Part shown: piece by piece, positions 1 through 7,170 of the stretch
Position numbering within the stretch: the first letter of the stretch is position 1
Layout: each line of letters starts with the position of its first letter
NCBI GenBank assembly: GCA_964476625.1
Contig: CAYZBJ010000060.1
Location: 1-25,996, forward strand
Source of the DNA: JAMLIN01 sp964476625
GTDB lineage: Bacteria > Pseudomonadota > Gammaproteobacteria > Burkholderiales > Burkholderiaceae_E
DNA: 25,996 bases
Direction of reading: 5' to 3'
Program-made: the position numbers and the translations under genes
Notes under the pieces: generated by a model
Database searches by the model: none
What the model was told of the DNA's origin: nothing
The model's input: only the letters and a program-made list of their open reading frames with translations

Positions 1-846
1 CGCATGGCGGGGATACCCGTCGGCATAGCCACAGGCGACGGTGCCGATCCGCATCGGCGCGGGCGCGGTGAACGTGGCGCCGTAGCCCACCGATTCGCCG
101 GCCTCGATGCGACGCACCGCGATCAGCTCGGAAGCGAGCGTCATCCCGGCGCGCAGTCCGAGGCTGGCCGCGCTGCGGCCGTCGAAGGGACTGCCTCCGT
201 AGAGCATGATGCCGGGCCGGATCCAGTCGCCATGGGCGACCGGGCTGGCGAGCACCGCCGCGGAATTGGCGAGGGAGCAAGGCTCCGGGCCGGCGCGCCG
301 GACTTCGCGAATCCGGTCGAGCGCCGCCTCGATCCCGCCCGCCCGGTCGGCGTTCGCGAAGTGGCTCATCAGGCCGATCGCAGGGGCGTTCTCGAAGGCC
401 TCGAGGCGGGCCCGGGCGGCGGCGAGGCCTTCGGCATCGAAGCCGAGGCGATGCATGCCGGAGTCGAACTTGAGCCACATGGCCGCCGGCGCGGCGCCCG
501 CCTCGCGCGCCGCCGCCTCGATCCAGTCGAGCTGGACGGCGCAATGGACCGCGAGGTCGAGCCGCGCGCGGATCGCCTGGCGGGCATCGGCCAGCTCGAA
601 AGGACCTTCGAGCATCAGGATGCGGCGCGCCGGATAGCGCTCGCGCAGTACCGCGGCGCGATCGAACTCGAGCAAGGCCAGCCCATCGGCCCCATCGAAG
701 GCGGCCGCGGCCCGCAGCAGACCATGACCATAACCGTCGGCCTTGACCACCGCCCAGATGCGCGAGCCCGGCGCTGCCGCACGGGCCCTGGCGAGATTGC
801 TGGCAAGCGCGGACGAATGGATCGTCGCCTGGATCGGTCGGGGCAT
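1..846 (-). CDS. alr: Alanine racemase, 3' end beyond the window
   Basis: This PLP-dependent enzyme interconverts L- and D-alanine in the cytoplasm and supplies D-Ala for peptidoglycan. Reading down from the ATG at 846 gives MPRPIQATIHSSALASNL, then the PLP-lysine motif VVKADGYGHG with the Schiff-base lysine at residue 35. Further on are GLMSHFANAD and RPGIMLYGGSPFDG, and the GYADGYPR signature sits at the very edge of the window. 282 codons are visible; family members are usually about 360 residues, so the last quarter is missing to the left. The start fits the family N-terminus well. No Shine-Dalgarno sequence precedes it. Instead a TATAGT hexamer ends 6 nt upstream, suggesting a leaderless message. 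It is divergent from lplT. Confidence 0.95.
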   Translation of the reverse strand, partial: MPRPIQATIHSSALASNLARARAAAPGSRIWAVVKADGYGHGLLRAAAAFDGADGLALLEFDRAAVLRERYPARRILMLEGPFELADARQAIRARLDLAVHCAVQLDWIEAAAREAGAAPAAMWLKFDSGMHRLGFDAEGLAAARARLEAFENAPAIGLMSHFANADRAGGIEAALDRIREVRRAGPEPCSLANSAAVLASPVAHGDWIRPGIMLYGGSPFDGRSAASLGLRAGMTLASELIAVRRIEAGESVGYGATFTAPAPMRIGTVACGYADGYPRHA

Positions 847-852
847 GGCGGA

Positions 853-858
853 ACTATA
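853..858 (-). promoter_or_regulatory. Candidate -10 element of alr, leaderless arrangement
   Basis: On the minus strand TATAGT is followed by exactly 6 nt and then the alr ATG, so normal -10 to +1 spacing would place the transcription start on the A of the ATG. No convincing -35 is visible. Inferred from sequence only. Confidence 0.45.
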
Positions 859-911
859 CACAGACGTGACTACGGGGAAATACCGCGGTCGGTCGGCCCT
901 ATCGTTCATGG

Positions 912-917
912 TATAAA
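912..917 (+). promoter_or_regulatory. Candidate -10 element for lplT
   Basis: TATAAA stands out in GC-rich sequence between the divergent alr and lplT starts. It would give a leader of about 75 nt. No good -35 lies at 16-18 bp spacing, so the call is weak. Confidence 0.35.
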
Positions 918-1000
918 CGCCCGGCCCCCCGCCATGCGCCGGGCACCAGGACCGGCGGCGACGCCGGCGACTCGAGCAGAAATCCATCGGCCGAGGGCGG

Positions 1001-2254
1001 ATGAAACGCGGGTTCTACACGATCATTGCGGCGCAGTTCTTTTCCTCTCTGGCCGACAACGCCCTGCTGATCGCCGCGATCGCCCTGCTTATCGAGATGC
1101 ATGCGCCGGTCTGGATGACGCCGCTGCTCAAGCTCTTCTTCACGATTTCCTACGTCCTGCTCGCGCCCTTCGTCGGTGCCATCGCCGATTCGTTCCGGAA
1201 GGGCCGCGTCATGCTGGTCACCAATGCGGTCAAGATCGCCGGCTGCCTGCTGATGTTCCTCACCATCCACCCGCTGCTCGCCTACGGGGTGGTCGGATTC
1301 GGGGCCGCCGCCTACTCCCCGGCCAAGTACGGCATCCTCACCGAGCTGCTGCCCCCGGAAAAACTGGTCGCGGCCAACGGATGGATCGAAGGCGCGACGG
1401 TCGGGTCGATCATCCTCGGCACCCTGGTCGGCGGCGCGCTGATCCATCCGAATGTCGCCGGCCTGCTGCTCTCGATCGGCCTGCCCGGCATCAACACTCC
1501 GGCGGCGGCGGCCATCGCGGTCATCGCGGTGATCTACTTCATCGCCGGGGTCCTGAACATCTGGATCGTCGATACCGGCGCGCGCTACAAGCAGCAACAA
1601 CGCAACCCCCTGCGCCTGATCGCCGACTTCGCGCGCGCCAACGCCCTGCTCTGGTCCGACCGCCTCGGCCAAATCTCGCTGACGGTCACGACCCTGTTCT
1701 GGGGTGCCGGCGCCACCCTGCAGTTCATCGTCCTCGACTGGGCCCGCGAGGCCCTGGGGATGTCGCTCGACAAGGCCGCCGTCCTCCAGGGCATCGTCGC
1801 TGTCGGGATCGCCGCCGGCGCGGTGGCCGCGGCCCGCTACGTCCCGCTGCGGCGCTCGCTGCGGATTCTGCCCGTGGGCGTCGCCATGGGGTTGGTCGTT
1901 CCCCTCATGACCCTGGTCCAGACGACGACGTTCGCGGTGCCCCTGCTGGTTCTCGTCGGCCTGCTCGCCGGCTTCTTCGTGGTGCCGATGAACGCCCTGC
2001 TCCAGCATCGCGGCCATGTCCTGCTCTCGGCCGGCCATTCGATCGCAGTCCAGAACTTCAACGAAAACCTGAACATCCTGCTCATGCTCGGCCTCTACGC
2101 CTGGCTGCTCGGCACCGACCTGGGCGTCAACACCGTGATCTGCATGTTCGGCGGCTTCGTCGCGGTCACGATGCTCATCGTCATCCTGGTGCACACCCGC
2201 AACCAGCGCCGCTTCGACGCCGAATCGCTCATCGGCCAGCAGAAACCGCACTGA
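1001..2254 (+). CDS. lplT: Lysophospholipid transporter LplT (MFS)
   Basis: 417-residue inner-membrane MFS protein. Known LplT proteins flip lysophospholipids, chiefly lysophosphatidylethanolamine, across the inner membrane for re-acylation. The N-terminus (MKRGFYTIIAAQFFSSLADN) is typical of LplT, and an MFS motif A-like loop, GAIADSFRKGRVM, follows the second hydrophobic segment. The protein is a series of hydrophobic helices with a short charged C-terminus (RNQRRFDAESLIGQQ), and length matches the family at about 400 residues. A GAGGG sequence lies only a few nt before the ATG, a tight spacing. In enterobacteria lplT is paired with the acyltransferase aas; no aas is visible here and the neighbour is the divergent alr. 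Its 3' end faces the uracil-DNA glycosylase gene 24 bp away. Confidence 0.92.
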   Translation: MKRGFYTIIAAQFFSSLADNALLIAAIALLIEMHAPVWMTPLLKLFFTISYVLLAPFVGAIADSFRKGRVMLVTNAVKIAGCLLMFLTIHPLLAYGVVGFGAAAYSPAKYGILTELLPPEKLVAANGWIEGATVGSIILGTLVGGALIHPNVAGLLLSIGLPGINTPAAAAIAVIAVIYFIAGVLNIWIVDTGARYKQQQRNPLRLIADFARANALLWSDRLGQISLTVTTLFWGAGATLQFIVLDWAREALGMSLDKAAVLQGIVAVGIAAGAVAAARYVPLRRSLRILPVGVAMGLVVPLMTLVQTTTFAVPLLVLVGLLAGFFVVPMNALLQHRGHVLLSAGHSIAVQNFNENLNILLMLGLYAWLLGTDLGVNTVICMFGGFVAVTMLIVILVHTRNQRRFDAESLIGQQKPH

Positions 2255-2278
2255 AGCAGGCGCGCTGAAGCGGGTGCG

Positions 2279-3082
2279 TCAGTCGCGTGGACCGGCGGTC
2301 GCGCGGGCGAGGCAGAGGTCCTGCCAGCAGCGCGCCTTGTCCTCGTGGCGATCCCGCAACAGGTAGGCCGGGTGGTAGGTGACCACCACCGGCACGTCGA
2401 GATCGGCGACCCGATAGCGATGCACCCGGCCACGCAGGCTCGCGATGCTGGCGTCGGTGCCGAGCACGGTCTGCGCCGCGAACCGGCCCACCAGGAGAAT
2501 CAGCCGCGGGCGCAGCAGTTCGACCTGGCGACGCAGGAAGGGCGCGCAACGTTCCACCTCCTCGGGGCGCGGGTTGCGATTGCCCGGCGGGCGGCACTTG
2601 AGCACGTTGGCGATGAACACGCCCCGGTCCCGGCCGAGATCGACCGCGGCGAGCATCGCATCGAGCAGCCGACCCGCCTGGCCGACGAAGGGCTCACCGA
2701 GGCGATCCTCCTCGGCGCCCGGCGCCTCCCCGATCACCATCCAGTGCGCCTGCGGGTCGCCGACACCGAAGACGGTCTGGCTGCGCGTCTCGCACAGGCC
2801 GCAGTCGCGGCACAGGGCGACGCGCTGGCGCAGCCCGTCGAGATCGAGCCCGGCGAGTTCGTCCTGCCCGGGCATGGGCGGCTGCGGTGGCGCCGCGGCG
2901 GATGCGGCCAGCGTCGCGGGCGATGGCACGGAAAGCGCGCCTTTCGCGGCGGGCGCCGTCGCGGCTTCGCCCGGGCCGGGAAGCAACTCGCCGGCCGGCC
3001 CCTGCGTCTCCCGCGTCCCCCTCAATACCCAGGCCGGACCGATGTCGAGCGCCGCCCAGGCTCGTCGCTGGTTCCCGTTCAT
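2279..3082 (-). CDS. Uracil-DNA glycosylase, family 4 (Fe-S type)
   Basis: 267-residue DNA repair enzyme predicted to excise uracil from DNA. Residues 1-75 are a variable, Ala/Pro-rich N-terminal region. The catalytic domain begins near the CRDCGLC motif (Cys91, Cys94, Cys97); with Cys163 and Cys179 these provide the four ligands of the [4Fe-4S] cluster of family 4 enzymes. GEAPGAEEDRLGEPFVGQAG (about 118-137) is the uracil-binding motif A and THPAYLL-type sequence (YHPAYLL, about 236-242) is motif B. The ATG at 3082 was chosen because it overlaps the rimI stop as ATGA, giving translational coupling; upstream codons only shadow rimI. It is the last gene of the tsaB-rimI-udg operon, a common proteobacterial arrangement. 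The enzyme class is clear; the exact substrate range is not. Confidence 0.92.
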   Translation of the reverse strand: MNGNQRRAWAALDIGPAWVLRGTRETQGPAGELLPGPGEAATAPAAKGALSVPSPATLAASAAAPPQPPMPGQDELAGLDLDGLRQRVALCRDCGLCETRSQTVFGVGDPQAHWMVIGEAPGAEEDRLGEPFVGQAGRLLDAMLAAVDLGRDRGVFIANVLKCRPPGNRNPRPEEVERCAPFLRRQVELLRPRLILLVGRFAAQTVLGTDASIASLRGRVHRYRVADLDVPVVVTYHPAYLLRDRHEDKARCWQDLCLARATAGPRD

Positions 3083-3576
3083 GGCAAGGGCAGCGCCATC
3101 ACGATCGCATCCTCGCGCTGGCCGGCCGCCGCCGGGTAGTAGCCACGTCGCATGCCGATGCGCGTGAAGCCGCGGCTCTCGTAGAGGCTGATGGCGATGG
3201 CATTGCTCGGACGCACTTCGAGCAGCATCCGGCCCGCGCCGCGCCGGGCCGCATCGTCGAGCAGCCAGTGCAGCATCGCGGCGCCGACGCCACGTCCCTG
3301 CAGCGCCGGCGCGACCGTGATGTTGAGCAGATGCACTTCGTCTGGCGCCCACATCAGCAACGCATAGCCGCAGGGGTCCACCGCGGCCTCCCCGGGCGTG
3401 GGGCCGAGGCTGAACAGCCAGGCATCGTGGCCGGCCCGGATCGAACTCGCGAAGTTCTGCAGCGACCAGGGAAACTCGTAGGCCTCGCGCTCGATGCGAC
3501 CGACCCGGTGGCAGTCCGCGTACCCCATCGGCCGCGCCTCGAGGCGGCCGATGCCCTCGCTTGCCCGGGCTGCCAT
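3079..3576 (-). CDS. rimI: Ribosomal protein S18-alanine N-acetyltransferase RimI
   Basis: 165-residue GNAT acetyltransferase. RimI acetylates the N-terminal alanine of ribosomal protein S18 using acetyl-CoA. Visible features are the GNAT acetyl-CoA loop QGRGVG (residues 93-98) after the strand LLNITVAP, the LLEVRPSNAIAISLYESRGF segment that carries the family Glu (E120), and the C-terminal RGYYPAAAGQREDAIVM, typical of RimI. The ATG at 3576 lies one base after the tsaB stop; an alternative upstream start would run 216 nt into tsaB and was rejected. The stop overlaps the next gene by 4 nt. Association with tsaB supports RimI over a generic GNAT. Confidence 0.92.
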   Translation of the reverse strand: MAARASEGIGRLEARPMGYADCHRVGRIEREAYEFPWSLQNFASSIRAGHDAWLFSLGPTPGEAAVDPCGYALLMWAPDEVHLLNITVAPALQGRGVGAAMLHWLLDDAARRGAGRMLLEVRPSNAIAISLYESRGFTRIGMRRGYYPAAAGQREDAIVMALPLP

Positions 3577-3577
3577 G

Positions 3578-4366
3578 TCAGGCTCTCGCGGCGCGCAGGG
3601 CGCGCTGCTCGTCGACGTCGAGCGCCACCTTCTCGCGCACGTAACGCGGCGCCGCATCGACCGGGTCGAGCCAATCCACGGCTGGACCGGCGGCCAGCAG
3701 GGCGATCGCCGCGGCGTCGGCACGCGCATCCACGGGCGCGATCCCCAGCCGGGAGAGCGCGTCCTCGACATCGGCATGGACGCGGTGGGCATCGCCCGTC
3801 ACACACAGGCCCGGACGCCGTCGCGCCCACTCCTCGAGCGCATCGACGACCCGCCCCGGAGCGGCGCAGGCGACCTCGAGCAGGGTCGAGACGCTGGCCC
3901 GCTGTCGATTCGGCTCGACCACGACGTCGAAGACACCGAAATAGCATTCGCCCATCCGGGCGTCGTTGGCCACCAGCACGCGGGCTTCGCTCGCGTCGTC
4001 CATGCCGGTGGCCGCGGAGCGCGCCAGCGACACAGCGGCCGCCTCGAGGGTCCCCACCGGGCAGACCGGGATCCCCAGCGCGATGCCCAGGCCCTGCGCC
4101 AGCGCACAGGCCACCCGCAGGCTGGTGAAACCGCCGGGCCCCGCCTCGAAGGCGACACCGGCGAGGTCGGCCGGGCTACAGCCCGATCGCGCCAGGAGTT
4201 CCGAAGCCAGCGGCAGCATGCGCGCCGAATGGGACCGCGCCACCACCTCGTCGGCGACCCACAGCTCCGGCGACCCGTCGCCCCGGCGCAGCGCGACCGC
4301 GGCCGACTCGCCGAAAACGGCGATGGCGAGCACGGGGCCGCTCGACGGGCTGGCGAAAGTGGTCAT
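3578..4366 (-). CDS. tsaB: tRNA t6A biosynthesis protein TsaB
   Basis: 262-residue member of the ASKHA-fold TsaB/YeaZ family. It is the scaffold partner of TsaD (with TsaE) in forming N6-threonylcarbamoyladenosine at tRNA position 37. Family landmarks are RSHSARMLPLASELLA, the glycine-rich FEAGPGGFTSLRVA segment (GPGSFTGLR in most members), the PVCPVGTLEA strand and the C-terminal PRYVREKVA. The N-terminal strand that usually reads as ALDTST reads LAIAVFGES here, so the phosphate-1 DTS motif is absent; TsaB is not the catalytic subunit, so this may be tolerated. The ATG at 4366 fits the family start. A TACAAT hexamer lies 8 nt upstream and no Shine-Dalgarno is visible. Confidence 0.9.
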   Translation of the reverse strand: MTTFASPSSGPVLAIAVFGESAAVALRRGDGSPELWVADEVVARSHSARMLPLASELLARSGCSPADLAGVAFEAGPGGFTSLRVACALAQGLGIALGIPVCPVGTLEAAAVSLARSAATGMDDASEARVLVANDARMGECYFGVFDVVVEPNRQRASVSTLLEVACAAPGRVVDALEEWARRRPGLCVTGDAHRVHADVEDALSRLGIAPVDARADAAAIALLAAGPAVDWLDPVDAAPRYVREKVALDVDEQRALRAARA

Positions 4367-4374
4367 CGGCGCCG

Positions 4375-4380
4375 ATTGTA
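4375..4380 (-). promoter_or_regulatory. Candidate -10 element of tsaB, (near-)leaderless
   Basis: TACAAT on the minus strand is followed by 8 nt and then the tsaB ATG. Transcription would start within about 0-2 nt of the start codon. No obvious -35 is seen. Confidence 0.4.
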
Positions 4381-4511
4381 CCGAGCGCTGCGAGGCGGGA
4401 CGAGGCCGGCTGCGGGTCGCAAGCGAGGCGGCCGGAGATCGGGTGATGTCCGGTGCGGCGGGCCGGGCTTCGTGGCCGCCTGGCGGCTGGCGCCTGCGGC
4501 GTCCCGGCGGG

Positions 4512-4808
4512 CTAGCGGGGCCGCCGCTGGCCGCGGACCTCGAAGGGGATCGGGTTCTGGCGCAACTGCTCGCGCAGCGCGCGTCGCTCTTCGGGAGACA
4601 GGCGGGCCCCGCCGAAGACAGCGCCCGGTGCGACCGCCTCGGGCCGGACGCTGGCGGTGGGCCGGCCGTCGGCGATGTCCTGCCGAAGCAGCTCTGAGCG
4701 GAGCCGGGTCTTCTCGACCTCGCCCATCCGGCGGGCACCATCGGCACAGGCATCGAAACTCACGGCGAGTGCCATGACACCGAGGATCAGCGAGGAGGAG
4801 GCTCTCAT
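4512..4808 (-). CDS. Small exported protein of unknown function
   Basis: 98 residues. The N-terminus (MRASSSLILGVMALAVSFDA) looks like a signal peptide with a short positive start and a hydrophobic core. The cysteine at residue 21 is not in a good lipobox, so cleavage by signal peptidase I is more likely than lipidation. The mature part is hydrophilic and charged, with a predicted helix around RMGEVEKTRLRSELLRQDI and a second conserved-looking stretch, LSPEERRALREQLRQN (70-85), a motif I recall from small periplasmic proteins of betaproteobacteria. It lies upstream of tsaB on the same strand with a 145-nt gap and is divergent from ompR. A TAGAAT hexamer sits exactly 6 nt before the ATG, supporting this start. 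Function unknown; a link with OmpR/EnvZ control is only suggested by position. Confidence 0.72.
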   Translation of the reverse strand: MRASSSLILGVMALAVSFDACADGARRMGEVEKTRLRSELLRQDIADGRPTASVRPEAVAPGAVFGGARLSPEERRALREQLRQNPIPFEVRGQRRPR

Positions 4809-4814
4809 GCCGCC

Positions 4815-4820
4815 ATTCTA
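4815..4820 (-). promoter_or_regulatory. Candidate -10 element of the small exported protein gene, leaderless arrangement
   Basis: Minus-strand TAGAAT, 6 nt, then ATG at 4808, the same geometry as at alr and ompR. A weak TTGTGG lies 19 nt further upstream. Confidence 0.45.
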
Positions 4821-4852
4821 TGCCGGCGCCTGCCGTATGCCACAATGCCCCG

Positions 4853-4894
4853 GTAAACCCTGTAACAAGCAGTAACCCCCGCGGTACCCCCGCG
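4853..4894. promoter_or_regulatory. Array of four GTA(A)-type direct repeats, candidate OmpR binding region
   Basis: Four successive units start with GTAA or GTAC, at 4853 (GTAAACCCT), 4862 (GTAACAAGCA), 4872 (GTAACCCCCGCG) and 4884 (GTACCCCCGCG). They are spaced 9, 10 and 12 bp apart, about one helical turn. OmpR-family regulators bind as head-to-tail dimers to direct repeats about 10 bp apart, and E. coli OmpR sites contain GTAAC/GTTAC cores. The array lies between the divergent candidate promoters of the exported protein and ompR. Assignment to OmpR is an inference. Confidence 0.4.
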
Positions 4895-4916
4895 TGGAGG
4901 CGCGAGAACCACTGGT

Positions 4917-4922
4917 TATGAT
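4917..4922 (+). promoter_or_regulatory. Candidate -10 element of ompR, leaderless arrangement
   Basis: TATGAT, then GGCGCC, then the ompR ATG at 4929. The spacing would put the transcription start on the start codon. No Shine-Dalgarno sequence and no clear -35 are visible. Confidence 0.45.
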
Positions 4923-4928
4923 GGCGCC

Positions 4929-5648
4929 ATGAACCCAGCGCAAAACAGGATCCTGGTCGTCGATGACGACCCCAAGATGCGCGATCTGCTGCGCCGCTAC
5001 CTCAACGACAACCAGTTCGAGGTCAGCCTGGCCCAGGATGCCGCGGCCATGAATCGCCTGATGTTGCGCGAACCCTTCGACCTGATCGTCCTCGACCTGA
5101 TGATGCCCGGCGAGGACGGGCTGTCCGTGGTGCGGCGCCTGCGCGGCGCCAATGACCGCACCCCGATCATCATGCTGACCGCCAAGGGCGACGACATCGA
5201 CCGGATCGTCGGCCTCGAGGTCGGCGCCGACGACTACCTCCCCAAGCCGTTCAATCCCCGCGAACTGCTCGCCCGCATCCATGCGGTGCTGCGCCGGCGC
5301 CCGCCACCGGAAGCCCCCGGCGCGCCGACGACCGAAGCGGCCGAGGTCGAGTTCGGCCCCTTCCTGCTCAATCTCGCCACCCGCTCCCTGACCCGCGACG
5401 GTGAGCCGATCCCCCTCACGACCGGCGAATTCAGCGTCCTCAAGGTCCTCGGCCAGAATCCCCGCGTGCCGATGTCGCGCGAGAAGCTGATGGCGCTAGC
5501 CCGCGGCCGCGAGTACGGCGCCTACGACCGCAGCCTCGACGTGCAGATCTCGCGCCTTCGCAAGCTGATCGAAGCCGATCCGCAGCAGCCGCGCTACATC
5601 CAGACCGTCTGGGGCGTCGGCTACGTGTTCATCCCCGACGACAAGTAA
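4929..5648 (+). CDS. ompR: Response regulator OmpR
   Basis: 239-residue two-component response regulator. The receiver domain (about 7-125) has the acidic pair D12/D13, phosphoacceptor D56 in IVLDLMMPGEDG, T84 and K106 in DDYLPKPFNPRELLARI. After a short Pro-rich linker (RRRPPPEAPGAP), the C-terminal winged-helix DNA-binding domain spans about 140-237, including FSVLKVLGQNPRVPMSREKL, YDRSLDVQISRLRKLIE and the terminal IQTVWGVGYVF. The PKPFNPRELLARI run and the partnership with envZ favour OmpR over other members of the family. envZ starts 6 nt after its stop, so the two form an operon. The GTAA-box array just upstream suggests autoregulation. Confidence 0.93.
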   Translation: MNPAQNRILVVDDDPKMRDLLRRYLNDNQFEVSLAQDAAAMNRLMLREPFDLIVLDLMMPGEDGLSVVRRLRGANDRTPIIMLTAKGDDIDRIVGLEVGADDYLPKPFNPRELLARIHAVLRRRPPPEAPGAPTTEAAEVEFGPFLLNLATRSLTRDGEPIPLTTGEFSVLKVLGQNPRVPMSREKLMALARGREYGAYDRSLDVQISRLRKLIEADPQQPRYIQTVWGVGYVFIPDDK

Positions 5649-5654
5649 ACCGGC

Positions 5655-7082
5655 GTGCCCTTGCGTCGCATGCGGATCAGCCTTTTCTGGCGGACCTTCA
5701 TGCTGCTCGTCGTGCTGGTGGTGGCGAGCCTCGCCCTCCTGCTCGGCGTCATGCGCTGGCTCGACCGCGCGCCCGCCGAGCAGCGCCTGGCCTGGGAGAT
5801 CGCCTCGGTCGCCAACCTCACCCGCTCGGCGCTGATCAGCTCGCAGCCCGAGCGCCGCCTGATGCTCCTGCGCGAGCTTGCCCGCGACGAGGGCGTCCGG
5901 GTCCTGCCACTCGAATCGTCCGACCGCATCGAGACCGACCTGCGCAGCGACCGGGTGCGCGACCTGCGCGGCTATCTGCAGAACCTGCTCGGAGCCGAGA
6001 CGATCGTCGTCCTCGGCTCGGTCAACGACATCGACGGACTGTGGGTGAGCTTCGACATCGAGGGCGATGGCTACTGGCTGCTGATGCAGCGCAAGCGGCT
6101 CGAACGCCACTTCGGCTCGGGCCTGTCGGTGGTCCTCGGCGTGTCGGCCGGCCTCTCCCTGCTCGGCGCCCTGATCCTCAGCCGGCTGGTCAACCAGCCG
6201 CTGTCGCGCCTGGCGGGCGCCTTCGGCGCGCTGAGCCGCGGTGAGCCGGCGCCCCGGCTGCGCGAAGAACTCGTCGTCAGCGAGATCGCGGAAGTCAACC
6301 GACGCTTCAACCAGATGGCGAACGACCTGTCGGCTCTCGAGGCGGATCGCTCGATCGCACTGGCCGGCATCTCGCACGACATCCGCAGCCCCCTGGCGCG
6401 ACTGCGCATGGAGATCGAACTCGCGCCGCTCGAGGAGTCGCAGCGCACTCCGATGGTCGAGGACATCGAACGCATCGACCGGATCGTCGGCCAGTTCGTC
6501 GAATTCGCCCGCGCCGGCCAGCCGCCCCGTTTCGAAGCGGTCGACGTGGCCGACCTGCTCGACCAGCTGCCGGCCACCTACCGCCAGCAGTCCGGCGAGC
6601 CGATGGTCGAGCTGGACATCGCGTCGCCCCCCAGCCTGCGCTGGCATGGCGATCCGGTCGACCTCCAGCGGGCGATCGGCAACCTCATCGACAACGCGAT
6701 CCGCTACGGGCGCAGCCCGGGGCAGGCTGTCGCCCGGGTCAACGTGACGGCGCGGCGCGGCGCCGGGGGCATCGAGCTGCGCGTCGAGGACGAAGGTCCC
6801 GGCGTACCCGACGCCTCGCTGGCCGAGCTGCTGCGCCCCTTCAGTCGGCTCGACCGGGCCCGCGGCGGCAACGAGGGCTCCGGACTGGGGCTCGCCATCG
6901 TCGATCGGCTGGCCCGGCGCTATGGTGGTCGTCTCGTGCTGCACAATCGGCCCACCGGCGGACTCGCGGCCGTCCTGCAGTTGCCCGACCAGCGTCGCCG
7001 CGGCGCGCGCGCCGAGTCGGGCGCCGGCGCCGACCCCGCGTCACCGAGCGCCATAGAGGCAGGCAATCGGGAGAATACATAA
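5655..7082 (+). CDS. envZ: Sensor histidine kinase EnvZ
   Basis: 475-residue inner-membrane sensor kinase and phosphatase for OmpR. TM1 is about residues 13-34, a periplasmic sensor region runs to about 153, and TM2 is about 155-176. A HAMP domain (LVNQPLSRLAGAFGALSRGE onward, about 177-230) follows. The dimerisation/phosphotransfer domain has ALAGISHDIRSPLARLRMEIEL with phosphorylated H241. The ATPase domain has the N box NLIDNAIRYG (N347), G1 DEGPGVP (379-385) and G2 GSGLGLAIV (408-416). The last about 30 residues are a low-complexity hydrophilic tail. GTG 5655 is the first possible start, 6 nt after ompR; TTG 5661 or ATG 5670 would drop only a few residues. The stimulus cannot be read from sequence. 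Confidence 0.9.
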   Translation: MPLRRMRISLFWRTFMLLVVLVVASLALLLGVMRWLDRAPAEQRLAWEIASVANLTRSALISSQPERRLMLLRELARDEGVRVLPLESSDRIETDLRSDRVRDLRGYLQNLLGAETIVVLGSVNDIDGLWVSFDIEGDGYWLLMQRKRLERHFGSGLSVVLGVSAGLSLLGALILSRLVNQPLSRLAGAFGALSRGEPAPRLREELVVSEIAEVNRRFNQMANDLSALEADRSIALAGISHDIRSPLARLRMEIELAPLEESQRTPMVEDIERIDRIVGQFVEFARAGQPPRFEAVDVADLLDQLPATYRQQSGEPMVELDIASPPSLRWHGDPVDLQRAIGNLIDNAIRYGRSPGQAVARVNVTARRGAGGIELRVEDEGPGVPDASLAELLRPFSRLDRARGGNEGSGLGLAIVDRLARRYGGRLVLHNRPTGGLAAVLQLPDQRRRGARAESGAGADPASPSAIEAGNRENT

Positions 7083-7088
7083 AGGCAA

Positions 7089-7117
7089 TTGGCGCACACC
7101 TGCCCGTCTGCTATGGT
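7089..7117 (+). promoter_or_regulatory. Candidate sigma-70 promoter of the rubrerythrin operon
   Basis: TTGGCG (7089-7094), a 17-nt spacer, then TATGGT (7112-7117). This gives a leader of about 47 nt ending in a good Shine-Dalgarno, AGGAGA at 7160-7165. It separates this operon from envZ. Confidence 0.45.
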
Positions 7118-7170
7118 CCAGGGACGCAGACTCGTCGAAACCCATTCACGCACGAGCACAGGAGACCGCC

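Noticed and set aside
4..2268. A 754-codon plus-strand open frame across alr and lplT
   Set aside because: It is the complement of alr and an alternative frame of lplT. The translation is Arg/Pro/Ala-rich with no domain, while both real genes have clear motifs. Long spurious frames are expected in GC-rich DNA.
3576..3792. Longer rimI start inside tsaB
   Set aside because: The added 72 residues are an out-of-frame reading of tsaB. The ATG one base after the tsaB stop fits RimI length and operon spacing.
5496..6944. A 482-codon minus-strand open frame opposite envZ
   Set aside because: Antisense of envZ, with no independent start signal or domain.
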